Origin: Undaria pinnatifida
Taxonomy: Eukaryota > Sar > Phaeophyceae > Laminariales > Alariaceae
Reading direction: 5' to 3'
Assembly: GCA_012845835.1 (NCBI GenBank)
Contig: JABAKD010000017.1
Location: 858,001 to 922,000 of the forward strand
Length of the DNA: 64,000 bases
The notes under the pieces are model-generated. The model had not been told where the DNA came from, did not search any database, and saw only the letters and a program-made list of their open reading frames with translations. Position numbers and translations under genes: made by a program. This document shows, one piece after another, positions 1 to 11,469 of this stretch (its first letter is position 1; every line of letters begins with the position of its first letter).

Positions 1-410
1 GAAAAAAGAAACAAAGAACAAAGAAGAGAAAGGAAAGGAAATTGGTGCATGGGGCCAAGAAAAAGAAAAAATATATATATATTGGGGGGTCTACTGGCGA
101 GGCTGCCACCAGAACGGGATGCACATGCCAAGTGGTCTTTCGACGGTCTACAGCTGTAGTACTACGAACGACTTCCGATACACCCACCGAAGCACGGACT
201 ACCGGCCTATTACGCGATCGACAGCTGGCCGTGGTTGTCACGTGTCTCTGTGTTGGGGGCCCCTGCCCTGCCTCTTGTTGGCTCTTGTTTGGGTAAAACA
301 TGCGGTGTGCTCGATGGTCTCCCGGCAGGAACACCAGAACGTCCGCTCGTACGACGTATCATTACAGGAAATGTAATTTTTTTTCTTCATCAATATGGAC
401 ATAAACGGTT
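1..410. other. no recognisable gene
   Basis: A-rich purine stretch at the very start, a short (AT)n run near 69-81, then unique-looking sequence. The ORFs here are short and overlapping, and none shows a domain or splice-bounded exon. Confidence 0.5.
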
Positions 411-1336
411 GTTATATATTGGACAGAGTGATGCGTGTACGACTAAACTTGCCAACGGCACTCGCACTGCACTTTGAGCTATCTGCTGTAGTTCTGGTTG
501 CTACTAGTTGCTGCATTATGTGCTAGAAGTTTCGCCCTTCGGCTACTGCTGCTACACCTGCTGTTGTGTGTTTGCCAATGTCGTCAGTTGGCGTTCATGC
601 TCGTCGTACATACTGCTGTTCTCACCGAGTACCTGCGGGTTTCCTCGTACCTCAACCGTACGACGACGAGCTCAAAACAGAAGGGAGGTGACATGAAATG
701 GCATGGACAATGGCCACATAGAAGCGAGCACAGCGGGATAGTTCGCTGTGAATCAACCGCACTCGTTCATGCCTACAGCAGAGGCTGGCTGGAGTGTCAG
801 CGGCCGTGCTAAAGCCAGGGCCAAAGGCCGAAGAGATGGCTCTTCTACCTGCTAGGTTTTGTCTCGAGATTCTGTTATATATTGGACAGAGTGATGCGTG
901 TACGACTAAACTTGCCAACGGCACTCGCACTGCACTTTGAGCTATCTGCTGTAGTTCTGGTTGCTACTTCTTGCTGCATTATGTGCTAGAAGTTTCGCCC
1001 TTCGGCTACTGCTGCTACACCTGCTGTTTTGTGCTTGCCAATGTCGTCAATTGGCGTTCATGCTCGTCGTACATACTGCTGCTCTCACCGAGTACGTACG
1101 GGTTTCCTCGTATCTCAACCGTACGACGACGAGCTCAAAACAGAAGGGAGATGACATGAAATGGCGTGGACAATGGCCACATAGAAGCGAGCACAGCGGG
1201 ATAGTTCGCTGCGAATCAACCGCACTCGTTCATGCCTACAGCAGAGGCTGGCTGGAGTGTCAGCGGCCGTGCTAAAGCCAGGGCCAAAGGCCGAAGAGAC
1301 GGCTCTACCTGCTAGGTTTTGTCTCGAAATTCTGTT
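411..1336. repeat. 463-bp direct tandem duplication (two copies)
   Basis: Copy 1 (about 411-873) and copy 2 (about 874-1336) both begin GTTATATATTGGACAGAG and end in GGTTTTGTCTCG. They differ by scattered substitutions and a 3-base deletion in copy 2. Each copy has a matching open frame of about 104 codons starting at TTG rather than ATG, rich in Leu and Cys. The shared frame follows from the duplication itself and does not show coding. I do not recognise the unit. Confidence 0.9.
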
Positions 1337-1640
1337 ACGTGAAAGTACCATGATTTGGGAGTTATCTTGTCACGAGACGTCTTGCCGTCGGTAATTTGTG
1401 TCACGAAGTTGTGGGATATCGTCGGTAAGTTGTGTCACGTTTTAGGTTAACCCACTTTAAAGAATTGAAATTCCAGCTGGCAAAACGAGCAGAAACAAAA
1501 GCAATAAAATGCCGAGCAAGAAACCAAACGAACTAGTAAAAAAGTACAGCAAAGAAACTAACGCTCGAGAGTATGCCACCGCAAAATTCCAAACATTATC
1601 ACGTACCGTTTGGAAATGATGCCAATTTTGTAAATCATTC
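1337..1640. other. intergenic, short direct repeat only
   Basis: The phrase CGTCGGTAANTTGTGTCACG occurs twice about 42 bases apart (near 1387 and 1420). Nothing else is recognisable. Confidence 0.5.
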
Positions 1641-1644
1641 AGGC

Positions 1645-1900
1645 GTTGCAGCCATTAAGATTCAACAATTTTTCCAGAATTCCTCCTCGACACTCGCTCG
1701 TCTCGCTCGGCGCCCGTCCGCGTTCACGTCGATGTGCGGAACGGACACGGCAGGGCGAGGGGCGTTGGAGCCGCCCCCCGAAGGCGGCGCTCGAACCAAG
1801 GCATATTCGACCGAGAATTCCAGTTCCGCGAATCGCATACTTAGGCCGAGACAAAAAAACTCCTGACCAAAGTCCATGACACCAAGGAATGACTCGATAT
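1645..1900 (-). repeat. dispersed repeat family R2, copy 1
   Basis: Read on the minus strand it carries GGGGGCGGCTCCAACGCC, then CTCGCCCTGCC, and a TTCTCGGTCGAA motif upstream. The same order occurs on the plus strand at about 11480-11690 and, more weakly, at 11845-12000. The three copies keep a similar reading frame (GGRLQRPSP then R-rich), which may be nucleotide conservation only. Function and class are unknown. Confidence 0.7.
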
Positions 1901-2477
1901 TCAAGGAATGATTTTATATATATTTGTGTACCGGGTACCAGCGCTACGTGAAGCTTTTTTTTTTTCACTTGCCTGTGTTAGAGAGTCTCGACTTTTTTGT
2001 TTGTTTTCCTTGCATTGAGGTTACTGTAATGAATTGCCCTCCGTAGAAGGATAGTTTATAGATTCGACGTGAAACCATGTCATGGTTGAGTTGAAACCAC
2101 GTGACATTAGATGTCACATTCACGTCAAGGCCATCATAGGTGGGCGATAATGTAGGTGGCGATGATGGGACAAGCAGGACGCCCCACATCTCACTACCTG
2201 CTCTACCTGCTCTACCTGCTCTGCCTGCTCTACCCTGCCCTATCGTGCCTAGGCCTGTTTTGTCTGTCTTTTTAGAGTTTAATGTAGAGGAAATAATGTA
2301 TAAGCTTTTGAGTCTATCCAGCGAGCCACGAGGAGAGACCAAACAAGGGCACCGGAACCCAAGAGAAGCACGCTTCCCAACACCGACCAACCACGCATCC
2401 CCCACTCGGAGTACCACTACATTACTCTCTCTTTTTTCATGTTTCTGTCACTTCCCCCGTTGTTTTTTGTCTTCATG
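1901..2477. other. intergenic with a short 9-bp tandem array
   Basis: Around 2190-2240 there is a (TGCTCTACC)n array of about five units. The rest shows no gene signal; the overlapping ORFs in this stretch mirror the array on both strands. Confidence 0.5.
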
Positions 2478-4640
2478 TACCGGGTACCGTCCTAAATTGA
2501 AGTGAACAAGTTCTTTTGTATGCATATACTCTAACTGGTTACTACTTGCTGTTTGTTGTGCTGTGCCTGTGCTGCCGCTGCTGCAGCATGCTCCTGATGA
2601 ATTTAAATGCACATAAGAGTTGTGCGGTGTGCGGCATTGCTGCTGCTAGCAGCTGTTGTTACACTGTTTGTTTTCTGTATGATACGTACTAGGTACCGGC
2701 CCAAAGTAAGAGCATGTTTATTTATGCATATTACACTGAATACTGCTTGCTGTTTGTCGTACTGCTGGTGCTTCCGCTGCTGCAGCATGCTGTTTGTTGT
2801 TGTTGAATTTACACGCACTTGTCCGGCGTTGCTGCTGCTGACACTGCATGTAGGCATGCTGAACTTCTGCGGCTTGCGTTTGACGTTGGATGGCCGCTGC
2901 TGCTTGTTATTGTAAATACATTTATAATGAACACATGTATAAATATGTTGGCGCTGGCACGAGAGCGGCCGAAGGCTCCGATTAAGACCAGGCTTTAATT
3001 TGTCTTCGAGATAACTCGAGCTGAGGACAACCTCTCGGCGCGCTGTTCCTGGAGGTTCCTGACCTTGCTCGACTCTCCCGACCCTGCCGGGTTCGGCGTC
3101 GGTCGTGCTGGTTTCGTGTCGTGGTGGGCTACGCAAACATCACTGTTTTTGCAAATTTGCCGTTCCGAAATGTCAAGTGCGGAGCCGTACGTATAAAAAC
3201 ACTCAAGTTCCTTTTAATTAATGATGAAGTTGCAGCAGTAGAAGTGACAGTGTGTGAGTTACACCGTCGTTTGTATTCACCAGTCGCGAGTTCGAGCCTT
3301 GCCATGTTCGATTTTCGCCTTTTTTTAATGTTTTCTCCCGTTTGCGTTTGAGTCTCGAGTTTTTTTTTTGTTTTTGTTTTATCCCTTGCAACTCTCCGAT
3401 ATTTTTTTTGCTTTTGTGTTTGGGTTGCTTCCGTTTTTCTTTGCTCTCGTACACGTACCGGGTACCGGCCCAAAGTGAACGTATGTTTGGCCCTCATTGT
3501 ATTCATCAGTCGCGGGTTGGACCGTTGCGACATCATCGCCTTTCGCTTTTTTTTCCTTCTTTTTCAAGTACTGGAGTATTTGTTTTTTCCCTCCTTCCGT
3601 TTGTGTTCGACTCTCGACGCTTTTATACTTAATTTTTCCTTGCAACTTTATGTTCTCTTTTCTGTTTTTGTTGGTGGTGTTTCCCTTTCTTTTTGTTCTA
3701 TATGTACCCGGTACCGGCCAAAAGTGAATGTATTATTGTGTATGCATAATTTGCACTGGGTACTGTTTGCTGCTTGTCGTGCTGTGCCTGTGCTGCCGCT
3801 GCTGCAGCATGCTGTTGTTGAACGTAAACGCACATAAGAGTTGTGCGTTGTGCGGCGTTGGTGCTGCTAGCAGCTGTTACACGGTGTGTATGCTGTATGA
3901 TACTACGATGTACCGTCCCAAAGTGAGAACATATTGTTATTTATGCATATTACACTGAATTCTACTTGCTGTTTGTCGTGGTGCTGGTGCTGCCGCTGCT
4001 GCAGCATGCTGTGTGTGGTTGGATTGACACGCACACAAGAGTTGTACGGCGTTGATGCTGCTGTTGCTATATGTATGTATTGTACTTCTACGGCTTGCGT
4101 TTGTCGTAGGACTGCCGCTACTGCTGCTTGCTGTTGTTGTAAGTACATGTATAATGAATCCATGTATAAATATGCAGACCCTGTCGTCGCATCGAGAGGC
4201 CCGATTTAGACCAGGGTTTGAGCCGTGATCGAGAAAACACGAGCTGAGGTCCACTTCTCGGCACGCTGTTTCATGGACGTGCCCCACCTTACCCGCCCTT
4301 CCCGACCCTGCCGGGGGTGGATTCGGCCGTTCTCGCTTCGTCGTGATTGGTCCTGTCAAGTAGTGTTTTTTGCCAAATTTCTGTTGCGTAATGCCAAGTG
4401 CGTAGTCTTACGTGTAATAACACAAAATGTTGTCCCAGTAGTAATGTACAATAGTATCTTGAAAGGTAGCCAGAACGATTGTCGAGTCGCGGTGTATTCA
4501 CTCTTTTTTCAAGTTATGATCGTTTTCTTGTTCGAGTTGAAGAAATGAGACAGTCTCTCTAGTTCGTCGTTTCTTTCTGCTTGGGTTCGAGCCTCGGGGT
4601 GTACATTATCCATTCCTCTTTTGCTTTTTATTTTTTTTCC
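2478..4640. repeat. compound repeat block, copy 1
   Basis: Two module types alternate. Module one starts with GGTACCGGCCCAAAGT and ends about 100 bases later with GCTGCCGCTGCTGCAGCATG; units start near 2478, 2690, 3455, 3705 and 3905. Module two is about 250 bases (2951-3205 and 4180-4425) and carries GACCCTGCCGGG and GTCAAGTGCGGAGCCGTACG-like text. The same succession of modules recurs at 9970-11430. Short stretches resembling a pol III B box (GGGTTCGAGCC) appear after module two. Likely an old composite transposon or segmental duplication; no protein is identifiable. Confidence 0.8.
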
Positions 4641-5196
4641 CCCTTATAATTTTGTTCCTTACGTACCGGCTGAAGGAAAATTAAAAGTATCATACTATAT
4701 ATTTTTTTGTAACGTCAGGTGTGAGCTCGACAAGTTTAGGATCGTTAATAATTTTTGTGAATCTTTGCAAGCTGCGTAATTCACCGGTCGCCTGTTTCCA
4801 GTAAATTTCATGACTCAAAACCTAATCAGTAGTAATACCGAACCGTAATCCTGCAATAAACCATGATGAAGACATCAACGTGTTAGGTGACATGCAAATT
4901 AATGTTGATGTATTCGTTTTTCTCACAAGTAAATCGAATAATAATAACAAAGTGTCCTTTTTTATTATCATCTTGGTGTTTGTATCGCGAGGTACGTACA
5001 CCATTTGTATATGTGGATAATATTATACTGGAAAATGTGGTTGCTGTTGTCGAACTGCAACAGTTACCGCTCCTGCTGCTGTTGTTGAAATTACACGTAC
5101 ATAAAAACTGCTGGGGGCTGCTGCTGCTGTTCTAATTCGTCATCATGTGCCGGATGTCGCAATTTATTGCTGTGTTTTTTTGGCACCTAATAACAG
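4641..5196. other. intergenic
   Basis: AT-rich unique-looking sequence with short ORFs only. No domain, RNA gene or repeat copy seen. Confidence 0.4.
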
Positions 5197-5578
5197 TTTT
5201 CGGGAAAATGGGAACGGAGCCTAAAATGAGAACGGACGTTTTTTTTCAGAAAGCAAACCAATTGTGTACAACTCCAAGAAAAAAGTTGACAGTCGTGTGG
5301 GGCTGTACAGCAGCCTTCGAATAAGCTGTCGCTCAGGCTGGAAGTAAGTCCTCGGCATCGTCACGGTAGCCAGCATCTAGAGAAATCACAAAGAGCCAAC
5401 GTATATCGCTTTTTGCGCCCACCCGAAGGCACGAGATAGAGCATGACCGTTCTGACGAGCTCCTCTCACAGGGCTGGCCAAGGGGTTTCGAAGGATCATT
5501 TTGGTTCTCTGATACACCACATGGTTCTGGAGATAACGCTCGGTTCTCATTTTAGGCTTCGTTCCAATTTTCCCGAAA
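5197..5578. mobile_element. MITE-like element with about 42-bp inverted ends
   Basis: The left arm (5197-5238) contains TTTCGGGAAAATGGGAACGG followed by AGCCTAAAATGAGAACGGA. The right arm (5537-5578) is its reverse complement with only a few mismatches. The interior of about 300 bases has no long ORF, as expected for a non-autonomous DNA transposon. I could not settle on a target-site duplication. Confidence 0.75.
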
Positions 5579-6060
5579 GCTCTGTTTAATTCCAGTGTTT
5601 CTTTTTCCTTATTCAATGATGAGTTTCATAAATGTACTCCTTCGCAATGCTGTCGCATGTACAGCCTCGATTTGTCTGTAGTCATGTACTCAAAACATAT
5701 GCCGTGCATCCTCGAAATTTTTGAGCATGTGCGCAGCCAAGGCGGACGGCAGCCAGCTGCGGCAAAGCCCCCCTGGTATGATGAGATTTTGTGTTCTCTT
5801 TGGGTTCGAGACTTCGCGGGCATGCAATTGTATTTTCCTGTTCAAGTTGCGTTTGTTGATGTTTCCCTTTTCTTGTGCAACAGGTACCCTCCAAAATTGA
5901 AGTATACGTCCACGTATTCGTATCTTACTGGGATACTGCGTGCTGTGTGTTTTACTGGTGTGGCCGCCGCTGCTGCAGCTACTCGTGCCGCTGTTGTTGT
6001 AGGGTTTAAACGGACATCAGGGATGTGTGTCAAATGCTGCCTCTGACACGAACACGGATA
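5579..6060. repeat. diverged unit of the GGTACC module family
   Basis: Near 5880 CAGGTACCCTCCAAAATTGA is followed by a GCCGCCGCTGCTGCAGC-like segment, matching the module-one layout of 2478-4640. A 129-codon plus-strand frame (5657-6046) crosses it and is not convincing as a gene. Confidence 0.5.
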
Positions 6061-6699
6061 TTTACTTGGTAACGGCGCCTTTATCAAGTAAATCTCGCCG
6101 TTGAAAGAGAAGGCAGACTGACTGAGGGAGAGCAATTACAATGACAAACAGCTGTGAGCAATGCCAATTTGGTGTGTTTCCTTCTATTTGGCGTTCTTTC
6201 TCTGCCCTTTACCGTGCTAGTTTTTTATACACGTCATTTGGCAGTATTACAGCATCTACAGCTTCTTGTTGCCAATGACTTCTTCGATCGACACAACCAT
6301 ACGCGAAGGCCGGCGGCCGGCGTCATATGTTTTTCTTGACCAAACATACACAGACGTTTTTGTATGAGGTCTGCCTTAAGCGCTCGTCGGCTGCTTTTGG
6401 GTTGTTCGTATTTTTGCGTTTCTCACGTTAGATGGTGACGAGAGATTATCGGACGGTGAGGTTTACAAACCCTTTCTACTCTAGGAAGGCCGTGGCCGTT
6501 GTAGCGTCGTGCTCTTGTTTTCGGTTTTGTTTTCGTAGCCAAATTATGATTCCGATATAGGGTATAAATCTATATATCTTAGTTCGCTTATCACATATGC
6601 ACATCCTTACGTCTGCGGATATCTCCCGCCTCTGACCGCCTTTCCGCGCGGTTTCTTCGCTGAGGCGTGCCCCCGCCTCGCCTGCAACCACCGGCTCAG
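6061..6699. other. intergenic
   Basis: No recognisable gene or repeat. GC content climbs sharply after about 6600, leading into the next entry. Confidence 0.4.
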
Positions 6700-6783
6700 C
6701 TGATCCGCGCGCTCGGCGCCGTAGCGCGCGCGCGAGGCCTCGACGTCGAGATCTACGACGAGATCTCCGAAAAATCGTGCCCT
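6700..6783 (+). other. isolated exon-like segment
   Basis: A GC-rich island holds an open 28-codon stretch bounded by a good acceptor (ACCGGCTCAG) and a good donor (GTGAGA), in phase at both ends. The peptide is helix-like (LIRALGAVARARGLDVEIYD, then EISEKSCP). No partner exons were found nearby, and the minus strand is also open because the island is GC-rich. It could be a gene relic or chance. Confidence 0.25.
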
Positions 6784-6984
6784 GTGAGACGTTTGGTGCG
6801 TAGTCTGCACACAGGGCTAATGTGTTCGCGTTATTTCTTCGGTACGTGTTCTCTGACCTCCGACACACGGGGGGGGGTCGATTACCTGGCCGGCGTCGCC
6901 ATTGTAAAGGCCACTAAGCGAGGTTTGTGCTAGGATCTGGGGAAGAAAAGTTCGTAATCCCCGAGAACACATGCCACCCAGGCG

Positions 6985-7390
6985 TAGTGGAGAACTGCGA
7001 AGTCTACAGCAGCACGTATACATGTACATGATGTACAGCAGTAGCTGAAGCTATGATGAGCCTGCAGCATCACGAAGCTACAAAATGTATATGCACAGCA
7101 GCATCACGAAGCTACAAATGGTATATGCACAGCAGAATCACGAAGCTTCAAATGGTATATGCACAGCAGCAGCTAGGCGTCGTGGAGAACTGCGAACTCT
7201 CAATATTTTTGAACCCCCGGTAGTCTACAGCAGCACGTATAAATCAGCAGCACGTACATGTACATGATGTACAGCAGTAGCTGAAGCTATGATGAGCCTG
7301 CAGCATGACGAAGCTACAAATGGTATATGCACAGCAGCATCACGAAGCTACAAATGGTATATGCACGGCAGGTATATGCACAGCAGCAGC
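6985..7390. repeat. tandem and nested repeat around GCATCACGAAGCTACAAATG
   Basis: Units of about 34 bases (GCATCACGAAGCTACAAATG, then GTATATGCACAGCA) recur five or so times. A longer block containing CATGTACATGATGTACAGCA and CTGAAGCTATGATGAGCCTG occurs twice (about 7017-7070 and 7256-7310), so a larger unit was itself duplicated. Confidence 0.8.
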
Positions 7391-9385
7391 TGTGGCCGCG
7401 CCTTTCTGCGTAGCAACGCAGAGCGTCACCCAGCTGGGGTGAACCGCCATGCTCTCCCATAATTTCCAGGCTGCCTTCTCGCATTGTTCTGCCGCACACG
7501 GGAAATCGGGAAAAAATTGTCGGCATTTTCCCTTTCCAGTATCTCCCATATACTATGAATTAACAAACTTCGTCTAACTCTTGGCATTACTTCTTACCCT
7601 CTTAATATTTACTATCCTGCGCTGCGACCGTCGGCCGTCCAGGCCGCCGGCGTAGCCTCTTGTATAGACTACATATATACATATCGAAATCGGACCTTAC
7701 GGAAAGTTTGACATTCCACCGTTCATGTGGGAAAAACGAATTTTTTTTAGTCATGACTCTGACGGTCTAAGTTCAATTCCTAGCATGCGATTCGCGTCAT
7801 TTTTTCTCATACTATTACGTACATATTTCCCCCTTACTGTTTATTGCTAACAATTTGATTGACTCGTGTTGATTTCCAGCATGCCGTTGGTCTCCCTTTC
7901 TTTCCATTGTTTATCTTAATTCATATATCGCGTGGTGGACGTCTACAAAACCCCGTCGCTCTCGGATGCGTCTTTACATACTTCATATGAAGCTCTGGCT
8001 AGATTTTTTATTTATGTGGGTACCTCTTGCTGCTGCACATAGCAGTATCATACGTACCAGGTGTGCTGTAAATTTACGGGTTGTCGTTTGATGTTTTACT
8101 CTCTGCTGCTGCTTCTTGCTGTTGTTTTATCAGTACCTACGAGCAGTGCAACTGCTGTTGAATACACATCTTCTGATGACTTTGCTGCCGCCGCCGCTGC
8201 CGTACGACGAGTCTTGTATGCATGGTAATGCTTGTAGTGCCGCTGGTCTACAAACAGCTCTACGAATACCGGGTGTTTGTCTTGGCGTTCGGGTTTCTCT
8301 CCACCATCTAAACATGTTTGGATGTTGCATCGCTTGGCAGTCCGTAATGTCGGACGTATGACCTCTGTTTGTCTTTGATATGCTGGACCGTTACGAACGT
8401 TCGCGGAGCCGAAGGCGGGCGTCACCCCGCGCGGGCGGGTCTCCCCTTTGTACAATAATCAATGAGCACCGTTACCGTAGCAACATCGTTGTATTCGGCA
8501 GTGCTTGGACCCAGGGAAGATTTGCCCTCATACTTCGATGTGTCAACAACCCGCGATTCATATGGACTATGCCATTCGAAGTCACCCAGGCTGCGGAGTT
8601 GAGTGGGGGCGTGTTCTTTTTGAATTGCTCGCGGTTGGGCGCAACTCGTGCGGCAATGGTGTTCCATGCACTGTCGGTTCTGTCACACCTTACCATTCAT
8701 AACTATAACAATTTGGATCATAGAGCAGCCTTTTTGTTTTTGCTTTACCTGCTTGCACGGCGCCCCAGGGCATGTAAAAAATCGACACAATACAATACGC
8801 TTATATTCCACGTCGTTCTATGACATGGCCCTTGTGCAGTGACGACCTGCTTGGACCTTCCAAAAAATACATTAAAACGCACCTTTTTTTTTTCGGATGG
8901 AAACCACTTCTCATTTGCAACGCGCGAACGAGTTGTACATGCAGTATGGGCGATTCGCTGAGACAACTGCAACTGACTGCGGCTGCCTTCTGCTGATGTT
9001 TGCTGTCTGCTGCTGTTTCCTACTGCTGTTTGTTGTTGATGCCCCAACCCGCATCCTTGGACCTCACGCCAGGCATACAAAGCATTCAGCGGATACTAAG
9101 GGCCAAAGAATCCCACGTATATGTATACGAAGTACATGCGTTTTTTGTCGCTCCGCTGCTGTGCTGCTGAACCACGCATGTCCTTCCAGGCTCTCCACTT
9201 CTGACCTTAACCGTATCACTGTATCTGCAGGTTGATCCCGTTTCCTTAAGACATCTACGAGATGCCTCTTTCTGACCATGTGTACGTGTGTTTGCTTCTG
9301 TGCGTGTGTGGGGTGTGTTACGTCATGATATTGACAAACCTAATTTAAGCAGGTAAAGCCATAACAGCGCTGCCTCGTTTCATCA
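7391..9385. other. long intergenic stretch, no supported gene
   Basis: Unique-looking sequence. The longest ATG-initiated frame is 147 codons at 8380-8823 (plus) with no recognisable domain, and the minus strand is open over part of the same stretch. I see no splice-bounded exon chain. Confidence 0.4.
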
Positions 9386-9631
9386 TTATCCAGCGGTTAT
9401 CCTTATGAATGATAAGGTGTGTGGCAGAACCTGCTTGAACATATTGTTGTTCGGGGAACCTTCCTGATTATATTTGTCTACCCCGTTGATTGTTCGTATT
9501 CGTGGCCTTTATCCAGCGGTTATCCTTATGAATGATAAGGTGTGTGGCAGAACCTGCTTGAACATATTGTTCGGGGAACCTTCCTGATTGCATTTGTCTA
9601 CCCCGTTGATTGTTCGTATTCGTGGCCTTCC
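9386..9631. repeat. tandem duplication of about 120-123 bp
   Basis: Both copies contain TATCCAGCGGTTATCCTTAT, GTGTGGCAGAACCTGCTTG and TGTTCGTATTCGTGGCCTT. Copy 1 has an extra GTT near ATTGTTGTTCGGGG. High identity implies a recent event. Confidence 0.9.
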
Positions 9632-9724
9632 ATCCATTCGTTCAGTTTGTATTTTCCAATCTTAGTGTTTCTTGTCCCAGCTCATCTCAGCACAGCAACG
9701 CAACCCAGCACTGCTTTGGCACCG

Positions 9725-9945
9725 TAGCAACGTCCGGTGTCATGCGGTCCCTTGCGTTCCGATGATGTGCCCAGCCATGCGGCGCCGGCCTCTGTCCTGC
9801 CATGCGTTGATGTGCGGTGCTGTGAGATTGTTTGACGTTATGTGCGATGCTGTGCGGTATTGTACGGTGTAGTGCGGTGTTGTACTGTGTTGTGCGGTTC
9901 TGTGCGGTGCTGTATCGTGCCGTACCGTATTGTGTATTGTTTTCC
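9725..9945. repeat. degenerate TGCGGTGCTGT minisatellite
   Basis: Short units of about 10-11 bases such as TGCGGTGCTG, TGTGCGATGC and TGTACGGTGT follow each other. A smaller patch of the same words appears near 12700-12760. Confidence 0.7.
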
Positions 9946-9969
9946 GAACATGAATGCAAGTTCAATTAT

Positions 9970-11430
9970 GTTGGCGCTTCCACGAGAGTGGCCGAATGCC
10001 CCGATTTAGACCAGGTCTTGAGCCGTCTTCCAAATAACTCGACCTGAGATCCACCTCTCGCCGCGCTTTTTGCTGCACGGGCCCCAGCTTGCTCGACTCT
10101 CCTGACCCTGCCGGGGTCGGGGTCGGTCGTGTTCACTTCGTGTCGTGGTGGCCTACACGAATATCACGTTTTCACTATACTTTCGTTTCGAAGTTTCAAG
10201 TGCGGAGCCGTACGTGTAAAAACGATGATTTCTCTTTTTTGAGCAAAACGCCTGTGACAGCAGTAGCAGTACTTCGGCCAGTTATAGCGTCATTATTTGT
10301 ATGCACCAGTCGCAGGATCGAGCCTTTTGCCATCAGTGCATTTTGGGTTTTTAATATTTTTGGTGTTGTGTGTTTTTTTATCGTCTGTGTTCGAGTCACC
10401 GCGTGTATCCAATAATCCAAATGGACTATTCCTTTCGATTTTCTGTTACCTTCGTTCTCTTGTTTTGTTCATGTTTTGCTGCTTCCCTTTGTTTGGTTCT
10501 ATACTTACCGGGTACCGGCCCAAAGGTAACATATTATTAGTTAAGCATAGGGGTGCTGCTTGCTGCTTGTCGTACTGCGCTGGTGCTGCCGCTGCTGCAC
10601 AGCATGTTACTGTTATTGAACTTGATGTGTGTCCGCTCTTTTGGTATATTTTTGTTTTGCTTCTCTTTTTTTCTAACGTACCGGATACATGCCCAAAGTT
10701 GAAGCTTTTTTTTTTTTGCATGTCACGATGGATGCTGGTTGCTGTTTGTCGTATTAATACTACTGCTGCTGCCGCTGCTGCAGCATGCTCTTTGCGGTTA
10801 TTGAATTTACGCGTAAGAGTTGTACAACGTTTCTGCTGCTGTTACTATTCGTATTATGTTGTGCTTCTACGGCTCGCGTTTGTCATTGGACGGGCGCTGC
10901 TGCTGCTTGCTTTTGATGTCAATACATGTACAAGCATGTAAGCGTTGTCGTCTCATCGATCGAGTGCCCGATTTTGACCAGATTTTGAGCCGTCTTCGAG
11001 GTAACACGAGCTGAAGTCCACTTCTCGGCACGCTGTTTCCTGGACACGCCTCACCTTGCTCGTTCCCCCGGACTCTGCCGAGGGTGGCCTAGACCGTTCT
11101 CGCTTCGTGTCGTGGCAGTTTCTGCGAAAGCGTGTTTTCTGCCATAATGTTGCGTAATGCCAAGTGCGCACTTGTACGTATAGGAACACGAAATGTTGTC
11201 CCAGTAATAATCGTGCAATAGTAGCTTGAAGCATGGCCCCGAACGGTTGCTTATCGTTAGCCGCGAGCCTAAGTGAGTTCACTCTTTTTTCCAGTTAAGT
11301 TATTTGTTTTTTTTCCGTTTGGGTTCGAGCCTCGGTGTGTACATTATCCGGTCCCCTTTTTACTTTTGTTCAATCTTCCCCATACTTTTGTTCTTTGTGT
11401 CCCGGCTCAAAGAAAATTGAAAGTAATGAC
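9970..11430. repeat. compound repeat block, copy 2
   Basis: Same order of parts as 2478-4640: module two (9971-10220), a CACCAGTCGCAGGATCGAGC segment, GGTACCGGCCCAAAGGTAAC units with GCTGCCGCTGCTGCA ends (near 10508, 10677 and 10770), then a second module two (10958-11200) and a tail GGGTTCGAGCCTCGGTGTGT. The 214-codon plus frame at 10297-10941 is hydrophobic, runs through several repeat units and is not a credible gene. Confidence 0.8.
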
Positions 11431-11469
11431 GAATGCATATCTGTAATTAGAATGATGTACGATTTCGCG

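Noticed and set aside
498-1275. Pair of 104-codon similar ORFs
   Set aside because: They begin at TTG, and their similarity is fully explained by the tandem duplication.
10297-10941. 214-codon plus-strand hydrophobic ORF
   Set aside because: It runs through several repeat units and T-rich spacers; poly-Ala and poly-Leu come from the GCTGCTGC words.
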